A DNA stretch of 64,000 nt, taken from contig NZ_WWCJ01000005.1 of NCBI RefSeq assembly GCF_009857475.1, forward strand, positions 1 through 64,000. Direction: 5' to 3'. This stretch comes from Pseudoduganella guangdongensis. Its GTDB lineage: Bacteria > Pseudomonadota > Gammaproteobacteria > Burkholderiales > Burkholderiaceae_D. Under the pieces are notes generated by a model, which was not told the origin of the DNA, made no database searches, and worked only from the letters and a program-made list of their open reading frames with translations. The stretch's first letter is position 1. Each line of letters starts with the position of its first letter. This document shows positions 35,735 through 43,578 of this stretch, piece after piece. A program made the position numbers and the translations under genes.

Positions 35735-37132
35735 TCACAGCCAGTAATCCCACACCTGCGCCATCCACTCCTTGAGGCGCATGGTGAGCGGGCGTTTTTT
35801 CCAGCTGGCGAGGGTGACCTCGCTTGAGTTGCGCAGGTCTTCCTTGAAGGCGCTCTCCATCTCCTGGCCAAACACGTCGCCCATGACAATGACATTGACC
35901 TCGCTGTTGTGCTGGAAACTGCGGCGGTCGATATTGGTGGAGCCGACCGTGGACCAGACGCCGTCGATGACAACCGTCTTGGCATGCAGCACGGATAGCT
36001 TGAGCTCATAAATCTTCACGCCCGCTTCCAGTAGCGGCTGATAGGAGGCGCGCCCGGCATGGAACACCAGCCCGCTGTCCGACACGCTGGGCAGCACCAG
36101 CTTCACCTCGACCCCGCGCCGGGCCGCATCGACCAGCGCCTGCAAGGTTTGGTCATCCGGCACGAAATAGGCGCAAGTGATATGAACCGACTTTTTCGCC
36201 TCCTGGATCGCCAGCAGCAAGGCCTTGTAGATTTCGAAGTGGCCATCCGGCTTGGAACCGAGCACCCGCATGACTTTGTCGCCGGCCGCCGGCACCGTCA
36301 GGAAATAGTTCGCATCGCGCAAATCCTCGGCATCCTGCTCGATCCAGGTTTGTATGAACAGCCACTGCATGGCCTGCACCGCCGGCCCTTCGATGCGCAC
36401 ATGGGTGTCGCGCCAGCCGACATCCTCTTCGCCCTCGGCGCGCGCTTTGCGGCCGGCGCCCGAACCCGAGCGGAAGGGGGAACTCTTGGCGTAGGTGTCG
36501 CTGATATTGATGCCGCCGGTGAAGCCCACTTTGCCATCCACGATCAGCATCTTGCGATGGTCGCGGTTATTCAGCTTCCAGCCATTGCCGCGCGTTTTGG
36601 CCGGATTCACCGGGTTGAACGCAATCAGGCGCACGCCGCCTTCGCGCATGCGGTCGAAGAAGGCTTGCGGCACGCCCAGCGTCCCCACGCTGTCGTAGAT
36701 CACATTCACCACCACGCCTTCGCGCTGCTTTTGCACCAGCAAATCGGCAAACTGCTCGCCCAGCTCGTCCTGGTCGAAAATATAGGTCTCGAAGTTGATA
36801 TGGTTGCGGGCGGCGGCGATGGCCTTCATCATCTCCGCCATCGTTTGCGGGCCGTCGAACAGCAATTGCACCTTATTGCCGGCGATCAGCGGCACGCCGG
36901 TGGCCGCTTCTTCCAGCGCGGCCTGGGCCTTCAGGTCCAGGGTGGACTTGGCCCAGCGCTTCTTCAGCAATTGTTCCGTCGTCTGGCGCGGCAGCTTGCC
37001 GGACGCGTTCACCACGTGCGGCACGGCGGATGCGCGCTGCTTGGTGCGGTCCGCATCGACCTCCGGCAGCGACGCGCAAGCCAGCAAGGACCAGCTTGCG
37101 AGGATCATGACCAGCACCTGATTTGCCCTCAT
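35735..37132 (-). CDS. Phospholipase D-like (cardiolipin synthase-type) lipoprotein
   Basis: This 465-residue protein has a lipoprotein signal with lipobox LLAC at about residues 16-19. Two HKD motifs mark the phospholipase D superfamily: NNRDHRKMLIVDGKVGFTGG and LHAKTVVIDGVWSTVGSTNID, both with the full HxK-x4-D pattern. Proteins of this type exchange or hydrolyse phospholipid head groups, and a lipid-anchored form should act in the periplasm. The frame is open far upstream through the next gene, but the signal sequence fixes the ATG at 37132. A 16-bp repeat of the envelope regulon lies upstream. Confidence 0.93.
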   Translation of the reverse strand: MRANQVLVMILASWSLLACASLPEVDADRTKQRASAVPHVVNASGKLPRQTTEQLLKKRWAKSTLDLKAQAALEEAATGVPLIAGNKVQLLFDGPQTMAEMMKAIAAARNHINFETYIFDQDELGEQFADLLVQKQREGVVVNVIYDSVGTLGVPQAFFDRMREGGVRLIAFNPVNPAKTRGNGWKLNNRDHRKMLIVDGKVGFTGGINISDTYAKSSPFRSGSGAGRKARAEGEEDVGWRDTHVRIEGPAVQAMQWLFIQTWIEQDAEDLRDANYFLTVPAAGDKVMRVLGSKPDGHFEIYKALLLAIQEAKKSVHITCAYFVPDDQTLQALVDAARRGVEVKLVLPSVSDSGLVFHAGRASYQPLLEAGVKIYELKLSVLHAKTVVIDGVWSTVGSTNIDRRSFQHNSEVNVIVMGDVFGQEMESAFKEDLRNSSEVTLASWKKRPLTMRLKEWMAQVWDYWL

Positions 37133-37178
37133 TGGAACACCTCCGGGGGCCAGTCTATGACAGCCGCGAACGTTTGAT

Positions 37179-37194
37179 TGTTCGCTGGCGAACA
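37179..37194. promoter_or_regulatory. Envelope-regulon inverted repeat, site A
   Basis: TGTTCGCTGGCGAACA has perfect 7-bp arms around TG. On the minus strand TAGACT (37157-37152) is centred 32 bp downstream of the repeat centre, a class II Crp/Fnr layout for the phospholipase D gene. Confidence 0.75.
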
Positions 37195-37197
37195 TAG

Positions 37198-38475
37198 TCA
37201 GCTGTAGTTCAGCCGCGCCGCCTCGCGCCGCAACTCGGCGCGGAAGTCGGGGTGGGCAATGCCGGCCAAGGCTTCCGCCCGCTGCTTGGCCGATTTGCCG
37301 CGCAATTGCGCCACGCCGTATTCGGTGACCACATAGTTGATATCGTTTTTGCTGGTGGTCACGTGCGTGCCTGGCGACAGCGTCGGCACGATGCGCGAGA
37401 TGCTGCCGTCCTTGGCCGTGGACGGCAGCACGATGAAGGACTTGCCGCCGCGCGAGCGGTTGGCGGCACGCACAAAGTCGACCTGGCCGCCGGTGCCGGA
37501 GTAGGGCAGGTGGGCCAGGCTTTCCGAGCCGCACTGGCCCAGCAGATCGACCTGCAGGCTGGCGTTGATCGACACCAGCTTGTCGTTCTGGCCGGCGATG
37601 TAGGGATCGTTGGTAAAGCTGACCGGATGCATTTCCAGCATCGGGTTGTGGTGCATGAAGTCGTACAGCTTGCGCGAACCGAGCGCAAAGGTCGCCACCA
37701 TGCGGCCCGGCATGAAGGACTTGCGGCGGTTGGTCACGGCCCCGGCTTCCACCAGCTTGAGGATGCCGTCGCCGATCATTTCGGTATGGATGCCCAGGTC
37801 CTGCTTGTTGGTCAGCTGCATCACGACCGCATCGGGAATGCCGCCATAGCCGATCTGCAAGGTCGAGCCATCTTCGATCATCGGCGCCACATGGGCGGCA
37901 ATGGCCTCCTGCACCGCGCCAATCTGCGGCAAGCCAACCTCGATCACCGGCTCGCTGCTCTCCACCACCGCCGTCACCTGCGAGATATGGATATGGCACT
38001 GTCCATGGGCAAACGGCACATGGGGATTCGATTCCAGCACGATCACGCGCGCCTTCTGCAGCGCTGCCATGGTGTAGTCGGCGCCCAGGCTGAGGGCGAA
38101 GTTGCCGTGCTCGTCCATTGCCGACGCCAGTGCGAACACCACGTCGGCCGGCATTTGCCCGCGTTCGATCAGGGCCGGGATCTCGGAGAAATACGCCGGA
38201 ATGAAGTCGGCCCAGCCGGCCTGGCCCGCCGCCCGCGAGGCGCCGCCAAAGAACAGCGCGCAGTGCCGCACATGGTGCGCCGTCTCCGGATCGAAATAGG
38301 CGTATTTGCGCATGGCCAGGATTTGCGCCACCTGCACGCCGTGGAAGTTGCGGCGCTGGGCCGAGAGCTCATGCAGCAAGGTGGGCGGCTCGCCCGCGCC
38401 GGTCGGGACAATGATCATATCGCCATCACGCACCAGGCGAACCGCCTCGGCGGCACTGCAACGCTTGCTGGACAT
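37198..38475 (-). CDS. Acetyl-CoA hydrolase / CoA-transferase family protein
   Basis: This 425-residue protein belongs to the Cat1/4-hydroxybutyrate CoA-transferase group. It has IGYGGIPDAVVMQL and the catalytic glutamate in LGIHTEMIGDGIL, and then GSRKLYDFMHHNP and GTGGQVDFVRAAN. These enzymes move CoA between acetyl-CoA and carboxylic acids by a glutamyl-CoA intermediate. The ATG at 38475 follows GGAGA. It stands alone; the acid used cannot be predicted from sequence. Confidence 0.9.
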   Translation of the reverse strand: MSSKRCSAAEAVRLVRDGDMIIVPTGAGEPPTLLHELSAQRRNFHGVQVAQILAMRKYAYFDPETAHHVRHCALFFGGASRAAGQAGWADFIPAYFSEIPALIERGQMPADVVFALASAMDEHGNFALSLGADYTMAALQKARVIVLESNPHVPFAHGQCHIHISQVTAVVESSEPVIEVGLPQIGAVQEAIAAHVAPMIEDGSTLQIGYGGIPDAVVMQLTNKQDLGIHTEMIGDGILKLVEAGAVTNRRKSFMPGRMVATFALGSRKLYDFMHHNPMLEMHPVSFTNDPYIAGQNDKLVSINASLQVDLLGQCGSESLAHLPYSGTGGQVDFVRAANRSRGGKSFIVLPSTAKDGSISRIVPTLSPGTHVTTSKNDINYVVTEYGVAQLRGKSAKQRAEALAGIAHPDFRAELRREAARLNYS

Positions 38476-38492
38476 ACCGGTCTCCGCTTTTA

Positions 38493-38508
38493 TGTTTGTG
38501 TCCGCACA
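38493..38508. promoter_or_regulatory. Envelope-regulon inverted repeat, weaker site L
   Basis: TGTTTGTGTCCGCACA matches TGTKCG-N4-CGMACA at 11 of 12 defined positions. TAAGCT at 38531-38536 is centred 33 bp downstream, and a start 7 bases after it would coincide with the ATG of the porin-like gene. Confidence 0.4.
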
Positions 38509-38542
38509 GATTGCACGACCCTGCTTACCCTAAGCTGACAAC

Positions 38543-39313
38543 ATGAAAGTTCTTGCCATCCTGCTCATGATGCCCGTGCTGGCGGCGGGCCAAGGCATCC
38601 AGTCCTACGGAACCGGCGATGCGGGCGGCCTGTTGGCCCGCGATCCGCTGCGCGGCACGGACCGGACGGCGCTGTTCCGGCTGGAGGAGGACGAAAAGAA
38701 ATCGCAAGCGGCGGGGCGCCCCCAGCCCATCAGCCGCCACTGGAGCGCCAGCGCGCTCTACAGCTTTGACGAATCCGCCTTCAGCACCTCGCGCAACCGG
38801 TCATACGGCGCGCTGCTGGGGTATAAGGATGGCATCTTCAATATTCGCATCGCCCACCAGCGCAAGCGCAACCCGATCGAAGCGGTGGGCACCACCCAGC
38901 CGGTGGATCTGTCCTCGCGCAATACCCTGCTGGCCGCCACCCTGAACTTCGGCGCCACCAGCGTATATGCCGGCTATGGCATCAACCGCGGCCTTGGCAG
39001 CTCGCCCTGGGACCCGGCCAATCCCTACGGTGCGCTGGTGTTGCCCATGCCTTCGCTGTACAGCCATGACATGCTGGCCGGCGTGTCCTACACCAGTGGC
39101 CGCGCCACCTTCATGGCCTCCGTCATCCAGAAAGACGACCGCAGCCGGCCCAACCAGGATGCGCGGCAAGCCGCCATCGGCATGACCTATGCCTTAAGCA
39201 AGCGCAGCGCGGTACATGCCGCCGTTTCCCATATCCGCCACCAGCACGGCACCGGCGTCGACGCCGGCAGAAGCAACCGCGCCTTGAGTATCGGCCTGCG
39301 CCACGCTTTCTGA
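38543..39313 (+). CDS. Short porin-like outer-membrane protein
   Basis: This 256-residue protein has a signal peptide (MKVLAILLMMPVLAAGQG) and a barrel-like C-terminal two-thirds with alternating strands, the betaproteobacterial porin phrase GMTYALSKRSAVHAAVSHIRH and the terminal SIGLRHAF ending in Phe. Typical porins of this type have about 340-380 residues, so this one is short or lacks several strands. No ribosome site precedes the ATG. A -10-like TAAGCT lies so close that the mRNA might be leaderless. Confidence 0.75.
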   Translation: MKVLAILLMMPVLAAGQGIQSYGTGDAGGLLARDPLRGTDRTALFRLEEDEKKSQAAGRPQPISRHWSASALYSFDESAFSTSRNRSYGALLGYKDGIFNIRIAHQRKRNPIEAVGTTQPVDLSSRNTLLAATLNFGATSVYAGYGINRGLGSSPWDPANPYGALVLPMPSLYSHDMLAGVSYTSGRATFMASVIQKDDRSRPNQDARQAAIGMTYALSKRSAVHAAVSHIRHQHGTGVDAGRSNRALSIGLRHAF

Positions 39314-39354
39314 TGTGCTACATTCTTCCGCTGGAACTTTTCGCGGGGAATGCA

Positions 39355-40194
39355 ATGTATCTGACTTACTTCAATGGAAACTGGGTCGAAGGCAATGCGC
39401 CGGTGTTCGGCGCCATGGACCACAGCGTCTGGCTGGGCTCCTCGGTCTTTGACGGCGCGCGCGCCGTGCGCGGCAAACTGCCGGACCTGCGGCCGCACCT
39501 GGAGCGTGTCATCCGCTCGGCCAAGAGCCTGGGCCTGGAATGCCCGCTCAGCGTGGAGGAAATGGAAAAGCTGGTGAAGGAGGGCGTGGCGCGCTTCCCG
39601 GCCGATGCCGAGCTGTATATCCGCCCGCTGGTGTTCGCTACCGATGGCTTGCTGATCCCGGTGTCGGACAAGGCGTCTTTTGCGCTGACCCTGTTTGACG
39701 CGCCGCTGCCGCCGTTTACCGGTTTCTCGGCCTGTCTGACGGCCCTGCGCCGCCCCGACCCGGACATGGCGCCGACCGATGCCAAAGCCTCGGCCCTGTA
39801 CGCCAACTCCACCCGCGTGCTGCGCGAAGCGAAGGAACGCGGTTACGACAATGCGGTGATGTGCGACAGCCAGGGCAATGTCGCCGAGTTTGCCACGGCC
39901 AACCTGTTTTTCGTCACGCCGCAAGGCAAGGTGGTGACGCCGGCGCTGAACGGCACTTTCCTGGCCGGCATCACGCGCGCGCGCGTCATCCAGCTGCTGG
40001 CGGAGGCGGGGATCGCGGTGGAACAGCGCACGGTCAAGCCGGAAGAGCTGGAAAGCGCTACCGAGATTTTCAACACCGGCAATTTCGGCAAGGTCACGCC
40101 CTGCGTGCGCTATAACAGCCGCACCCTGCCGGCCGGCCCGGTGGCCAGCAAGGCGCGCGAGCTGTACTGGGCCTTTATGGAGCGGGGCGAGTAA
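39355..40194 (+). CDS. Class IV aminotransferase (branched-chain type)
   Basis: This 279-residue PLP enzyme resembles branched-chain amino acid or related aminotransferases. It has GSSVFDGARAVRGKLPDL, the catalytic Lys in DAKASALYANSTR, and EFATANLFFV followed by FLAGITRARVIQL. I choose the ATG at 39355 (GGGGAA upstream, MYLTYFNG); the open frame starts 14 codons earlier inside the porin gene end. Substrate range (branched-chain, 4-amino-4-deoxychorismate or D-amino acids) cannot be settled from sequence. Confidence 0.9.
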   Translation: MYLTYFNGNWVEGNAPVFGAMDHSVWLGSSVFDGARAVRGKLPDLRPHLERVIRSAKSLGLECPLSVEEMEKLVKEGVARFPADAELYIRPLVFATDGLLIPVSDKASFALTLFDAPLPPFTGFSACLTALRRPDPDMAPTDAKASALYANSTRVLREAKERGYDNAVMCDSQGNVAEFATANLFFVTPQGKVVTPALNGTFLAGITRARVIQLLAEAGIAVEQRTVKPEELESATEIFNTGNFGKVTPCVRYNSRTLPAGPVASKARELYWAFMERGE

Positions 40195-40768
40195 GCGGCT
40201 TCACATCCGGCCCCGGCTTGCTGATCGGGGCCATGGGGGCCGGCGGCTGGACGCTGCCGCAATCGGCGCCCAGCCAGCGGCCGCTGCCTTCCACCAGCAT
40301 GGTCTGCGGCTTGCCATGCGCCGCGCTGTTGACGTTCATGCGCATGCTGAAGGCGGTGTCGCCATTGAAGATCACCTGGCCATTGCCGCTCGATTGCGGC
40401 CGGGCGCAGGTAAAGGCGACATTCATGCCGCCCGGCACCGGCGTGCGCGTGGCACTGCACTGGCCCGGCTGGCCGGTCGGCAGTTCCTGCCGCTCGGCCA
40501 TTTCCTTGGTCAGGCAATAGGTCACTTTCACCCCGCCGTCATTGCCCAGGTTCAGGTTGACGCCGTGGCGCGCCATCATTTGCTCCAGCGATTTGCGCTG
40601 CTCGGGCGCCATATTCCCCAACTGCTGCTGGGCCGCCTGCATGACCGCCATGGTTTCCGGGCTGGCGGACGCAATGCGGTTATTCATCTCCCACAAGCCT
40701 GGCTTCAGGGTTTGCGCCATGGCCGGCAGGGCGGCCATGCATAGCAGCAGCATAGCGGTCTTTCTCAT
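40175..40768 (-). CDS. DUF3617 family secreted protein
   Basis: This 197-residue protein has a signal peptide (MRKTAMLLLCMAALPAMA) and the DUF3617 pattern: LKPGLWEMNNRI, VTYCLTKEMA with a Cys, and later CSATRTPV and FTCARPQ. Function is unknown. It lies 9 bp after the OmpA-type lipoprotein gene, so they form one transcript. Its end overlaps the convergent aminotransferase gene by 20 bp. Confidence 0.85.
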   Translation of the reverse strand: MRKTAMLLLCMAALPAMAQTLKPGLWEMNNRIASASPETMAVMQAAQQQLGNMAPEQRKSLEQMMARHGVNLNLGNDGGVKVTYCLTKEMAERQELPTGQPGQCSATRTPVPGGMNVAFTCARPQSSGNGQVIFNGDTAFSMRMNVNSAAHGKPQTMLVEGSGRWLGADCGSVQPPAPMAPISKPGPDVKPLTRPAP

Positions 40769-40777
40769 GGCCCCTCC

Positions 40778-41443
40778 TTAGCCTTGCGGCGGGCGTGGCT
40801 CGGCCACGTAGATTTCCACGCGGCGGTTGCGCGCGCGGCCGGCGGCATCGTCGTTGGAGGCGATCGGCTCCTGCGCGCCGCGGCCTTCGATCACGATGCG
40901 GCTGGCGGCGACGCCGCGCGTGGCCAGGTAGTCGCGCGTATGGGCGGCACGGTCCACCGACAAGGGCTGGTTGATGGCGGTGCTGCCGGTGCTGTCGGTG
41001 TGGCCGATGATGTTGACCGTGGTCGCCGGATTCTCGTTCAGGGTGGTGGCGAAGCGGTCGAGGATGGGGCGGAAGTCGGGCTTGATGTCGGAGCGGTTGG
41101 TGTCAAATGAAATGTCGCTCGGGATTTCCAGCTTCAGGCGGTTGTCGCCAGTCTGGCTCACTTGCACGCCGGTGCCTTGGGTGGCCTGTTCCATTTGCTG
41201 CTTTTGCGCTTCCATGCGCTTGGACCAGACATTGCCGACCACCGCGCCGACTGCGGCGCCCAGCACGGCGCCGCCGGCGGCGCGCTTGCCGCCGCCCGGT
41301 CCGGTGGCCGCGCCCAGCACGGCGCCCAGGCCGGCGCCGACACCGGCGCCGGTTGCGGTGCCACGCTGGGTGGCGTTCATATCGGCGCAGCCGGTGGCTG
41401 CGAGGGCTGCAATCAGCAGCGCGACCAGGGTTTTCGATGGCAT
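40778..41443 (-). CDS. OmpA-domain lipoprotein with glycine zipper (YiaD-like)
   Basis: This 221-residue lipoprotein has the lipobox ATGC near residue 19, a glycine-zipper stretch (about 25-70, GAGVGAGLGAVLGAATGPGGG) and a peptidoglycan-binding OmpA domain (about 100-215) with NIIGHTDSTGS and the conserved Asp/Arg in RNRRVEIYV. It should tether the outer membrane to the cell wall. A strong terminator ends only 29 bp before its ATG, so its own promoter has little room. Confidence 0.92.
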   Translation of the reverse strand: MPSKTLVALLIAALAATGCADMNATQRGTATGAGVGAGLGAVLGAATGPGGGKRAAGGAVLGAAVGAVVGNVWSKRMEAQKQQMEQATQGTGVQVSQTGDNRLKLEIPSDISFDTNRSDIKPDFRPILDRFATTLNENPATTVNIIGHTDSTGSTAINQPLSVDRAAHTRDYLATRGVAASRIVIEGRGAQEPIASNDDAAGRARNRRVEIYVAEPRPPQG

Positions 41444-41472
41444 GGGATTCTCCTTATTGAAATTTTAGCGCG

Positions 41473-41511
41473 AAAAAAGACGGGACGGGCCTGCATTGCA
41501 GTGCCCGCCCC
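41473..41511 (-). terminator. Intrinsic terminator after the 48-residue gene
   Basis: On the minus strand GGGGCGGGC (41511-41503) pairs with GCCCGTCCC (41490-41482), with inner CTGCA/TGCAG pairing. A GTCTTTTTT tail follows at 41481-41473. It lies between the 48-residue membrane peptide gene and the OmpA lipoprotein gene. Confidence 0.8.
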
Positions 41512-41538
41512 GGTTGGGATGCCGGCTGGGCCGGCTCG

Positions 41539-41685
41539 TCAGATGCCGCGTCCGCTGATCAGGCGCAGCAGGATCATGATGACGGCCACAACCAGCAGGA
41601 TATGGATGAAACCACCCACGGTGTAGGAGGTCACTAGACCCAGCAGCCACAAGACGATGAGCACAACAGCGATGGTGTAAAGCAT
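41539..41685 (-). CDS. 48-residue membrane peptide (lmo0937-like)
   Basis: This 48-codon gene reads MLYTIAVVLIVLWLLGLVTS, then YTVGGFIHILLVVAVIMILL and RLISGRGI. Two hydrophobic helices separated by a short turn (TSYTVGG) match the lmo0937/DUF5670 small membrane protein family, which is common in stress-gene sets. AGAGGA lies 8-9 bases before the ATG. Site B of the envelope regulon lies 62 bp upstream, and a terminator follows. The function is unknown. Confidence 0.85.
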   Translation of the reverse strand: MLYTIAVVLIVLWLLGLVTSYTVGGFIHILLVVAVIMILLRLISGRGI

Positions 41686-41747
41686 GATGTATTCCTCTCA
41701 TTATCTGAAGTCCTGGCTGCATTATTGTCCCTGCCACGGCTGGCTTC

Positions 41748-41763
41748 TGTACGCTGCCGAACA
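41748..41763. promoter_or_regulatory. Envelope-regulon inverted repeat, site B
   Basis: TGTACGCTGCCGAACA lies directly after the upstream glycine-zipper gene. On the minus strand AATAAT (41726-41721) is centred 32 bp from the repeat centre and serves the 48-residue gene. Confidence 0.7.
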
Positions 41764-42426
41764 TCAGCGGCGTTGCAGGCGGCCTTTGACGACCTTCACC
41801 GCATCGCCGGGCTGCCAGCTGGCGGCGTTGCTGTTGATGGTGCGGAGCTTGCCGTCGTCCATGCGCACCCGTACTTCGTAGTGGGTGCTGGCCTTCATAT
41901 TGCCTTCGACCTGGTTGCCGACCACGGCGCCGCCGACAGCGCCCGCCACGGTGGCGACTTTGCGGCCCGAGCCACTGCCGACCTGGTTGCCCAGCAAGCC
42001 GCCCAGGATGGCGCCGCCAGCCGCGCCCAGGCCGCTGCCCTCAGCGCGCTGCTTGATGGTGCGCACCGACTCCACCACGCCGCAGCTGCGGCAAATGGCG
42101 GGAGCGGGCGCTGCGACCGGGGCCGCAGGCGCTGCTACCTGGGCGGGCGCTGCTACCGGCGCCGGCGCGGGCGCGGACCGCGTGGCGCCGCCGTAGCTGC
42201 CTGCGCCGGATTCGCCGGCCAGGGCGTGGGCGGGCGGCGGCGGCGGCCCCATGTCCTGGGTGCCAACCTGTACCGGCGCTTCGGCCATGGGCGGCCCCAT
42301 GCCGGCGCCGGACTGCGGCAGCCAACCCATGATGGCGGCGATGCCGACACCGCAGAACAGCACCACCGCAATGGCGGCAATCAGCAGCGCCGGATGGTTG
42401 GTGTAGCGCATATTGTTGTTGTCCAT
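41764..42426 (-). CDS. Glycine-zipper 2TM protein with N-terminal membrane anchor
   Basis: This 220-residue protein has a membrane anchor near residues 12-36, a Pro/Ala-rich spacer (about 40-110), and a SlyB-like glycine zipper (about 128-175, GAAGGAILGGLLGNQVGSGSG and AGAVGGAVVGNQVEG). A C-terminal domain of about 45 residues (YEVRVRMDDGKLRTI, GDAVKVVKGRL) follows. A close paralogue is the lipoprotein at 49889-50338. Such proteins sit in the envelope and respond to stress; the exact role is unknown. Site C lies upstream. Confidence 0.9.
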   Translation of the reverse strand: MDNNNMRYTNHPALLIAAIAVVLFCGVGIAAIMGWLPQSGAGMGPPMAEAPVQVGTQDMGPPPPPAHALAGESGAGSYGGATRSAPAPAPVAAPAQVAAPAAPVAAPAPAICRSCGVVESVRTIKQRAEGSGLGAAGGAILGGLLGNQVGSGSGRKVATVAGAVGGAVVGNQVEGNMKASTHYEVRVRMDDGKLRTINSNAASWQPGDAVKVVKGRLQRR

Positions 42427-42482
42427 GTTTGACTCCGTTTTTGATGGATGAAAATATTGTGGTGGCGGGCAGGGCAGGGTTC

Positions 42483-42498
42483 CGTGCGTCAGCGTACA
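42483..42498. promoter_or_regulatory. Envelope-regulon inverted repeat, site C (bidirectional)
   Basis: CGTGCGTCAGCGTACA sits midway between divergent genes. At exactly 32 bp from its centre lie CACAAT on the minus strand (42461-42456) for the glycine-zipper gene and TACGCT on the plus strand (42520-42525) for the Crp/Fnr gene. Confidence 0.7.
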
Positions 42499-42553
42499 TA
42501 CAGGCCCGGCGTTAGCCGATACGCTCCGCCTAAACTTCTCCAGGCTGACGGCA

Positions 42554-43273
42554 ATGACTTTGAATCTTCATACCGTTCCAAGCAGTGAATCGCCACCCCC
42601 CCGTATTGGCAACCGCCTTCTGGCCACCTTGCCGGAAGACGACCTTGAACACCTCGAAGGCTTGTGCGAACTGGTCGAACTCGAGGCCGGCGACATCCTG
42701 TTCGAGGCTGGCCAAGCCATGGATTTCATTTACTTCCCGTTCGAAGCCCTGGTCTCGCTGCTGGCGGTGGCCGAAGGGCGCATGACGCTGGAAGTCGGTT
42801 CGGCCGGGCGCGAAGGCATGGTCGGCGCGTCGGTCGCGCTCGGCCAGCGCTGGGCCCAAGTGCGCGCCGTGGTGCAGCGCAGCGGCAGCGCCTTGCGCAT
42901 GGAGGCGGCCGACTTCGTCGCCGAGTTCGCCGAGATGGAATCCTTGCAGCGCCTCTTGCACCGCTACACCGACGGCCTGCTGGCGCAAGCGATCCAGATC
43001 GCCGTGTGCAGCCGCTTCCACGTGCTGGAGGCGCGCCTGGCGCGTTCCCTGCTGGTGACGCGCGACCGCCTGCAATCGGACCGCTTCCACATGACCCACG
43101 AATTCCTGGCGCACGCGCTGGGCGTGCGCCGGGTCGGCGTGACCAAGGCCGCCAGCGCACTGCAAGGCCAGGGCCTGATCAGCTACAGCCGGGGCAATAT
43201 CGAAATATTGGACCCGGCTGGCCTGGAAGCGGTGTCCTGCCATTGCTACCAACAGGTGCGCGCTCCTTCTTAG
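42554..43273 (+). CDS. Crp/Fnr family transcriptional regulator (candidate regulon activator)
   Basis: This 239-residue protein has a cyclic-nucleotide-binding-like sensor domain (about 20-140, VELEAGDILFEAGQAMDFIYF), the long dimer helix, and a winged helix-turn-helix (about 185-225, FLAHALGVRRVGVTKAASALQ). No Fnr-type cysteine cluster is seen at the N-terminus. Its promoter region shares site C with a glycine-zipper gene, and the other regulon sites surround it, so it is the best candidate for the activator that binds TGTKCG-N4-CGMACA. The signal is unknown. Confidence 0.9.
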   Translation: MTLNLHTVPSSESPPPRIGNRLLATLPEDDLEHLEGLCELVELEAGDILFEAGQAMDFIYFPFEALVSLLAVAEGRMTLEVGSAGREGMVGASVALGQRWAQVRAVVQRSGSALRMEAADFVAEFAEMESLQRLLHRYTDGLLAQAIQIAVCSRFHVLEARLARSLLVTRDRLQSDRFHMTHEFLAHALGVRRVGVTKAASALQGQGLISYSRGNIEILDPAGLEAVSCHCYQQVRAPS

Positions 43274-43491
43274 CGGCGCGGTTTGTCCACCTGGTTGCCG
43301 ATCACGCCGCCGACCACGGCGCCGCCCACCGCACCGGTGGTGGAACCGCCCGTCAGCACCGAGCCTGCCACCGCGCCGACCCCGGCGCCAATGGCGGTAT
43401 TCTTGTCCTGGTTCGACATCGAGGAGCAGGCGCCCAGGCCCAGCAGGGCGGCAAGCAGGGCGATACGGCTGGTCAATTGTGTGGTTTTCAT
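43270..43491 (-). CDS. Small glycine-zipper lipoprotein (OsmB-like)
   Basis: This 73-residue lipoprotein has the lipobox LGAC near residue 22 and a glycine zipper (GAGVGAVAGSVLTGG, then GAVGGAVVGGVIGNQ). OsmB-type lipoproteins of similar length are induced by osmotic and envelope stress. It is convergent with the Crp/Fnr gene (4-bp overlap). Site D lies 59 bp upstream. Confidence 0.9.
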   Translation of the reverse strand: MKTTQLTSRIALLAALLGLGACSSMSNQDKNTAIGAGVGAVAGSVLTGGSTTGAVGGAVVGGVIGNQVDKPRR

Positions 43492-43549
43492 GATGAGTCC
43501 TCCGTAAGGGATTACGTTTCCTAGCTTACGCAGAGCCCGCGCAGTGATC

Positions 43550-43565
43550 TGTACGCTATTTCACG
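43550..43565. promoter_or_regulatory. Envelope-regulon inverted repeat, site D (one half conserved)
   Basis: TGTACGCTATTTCACG keeps the left half-site, and the right half is poor. On the minus strand TAAGCT (43528-43523) is centred exactly 32 bp away and serves the OsmB-like gene. Confidence 0.5.
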
Positions 43566-43578
43566 CTGTAACGGTTTG

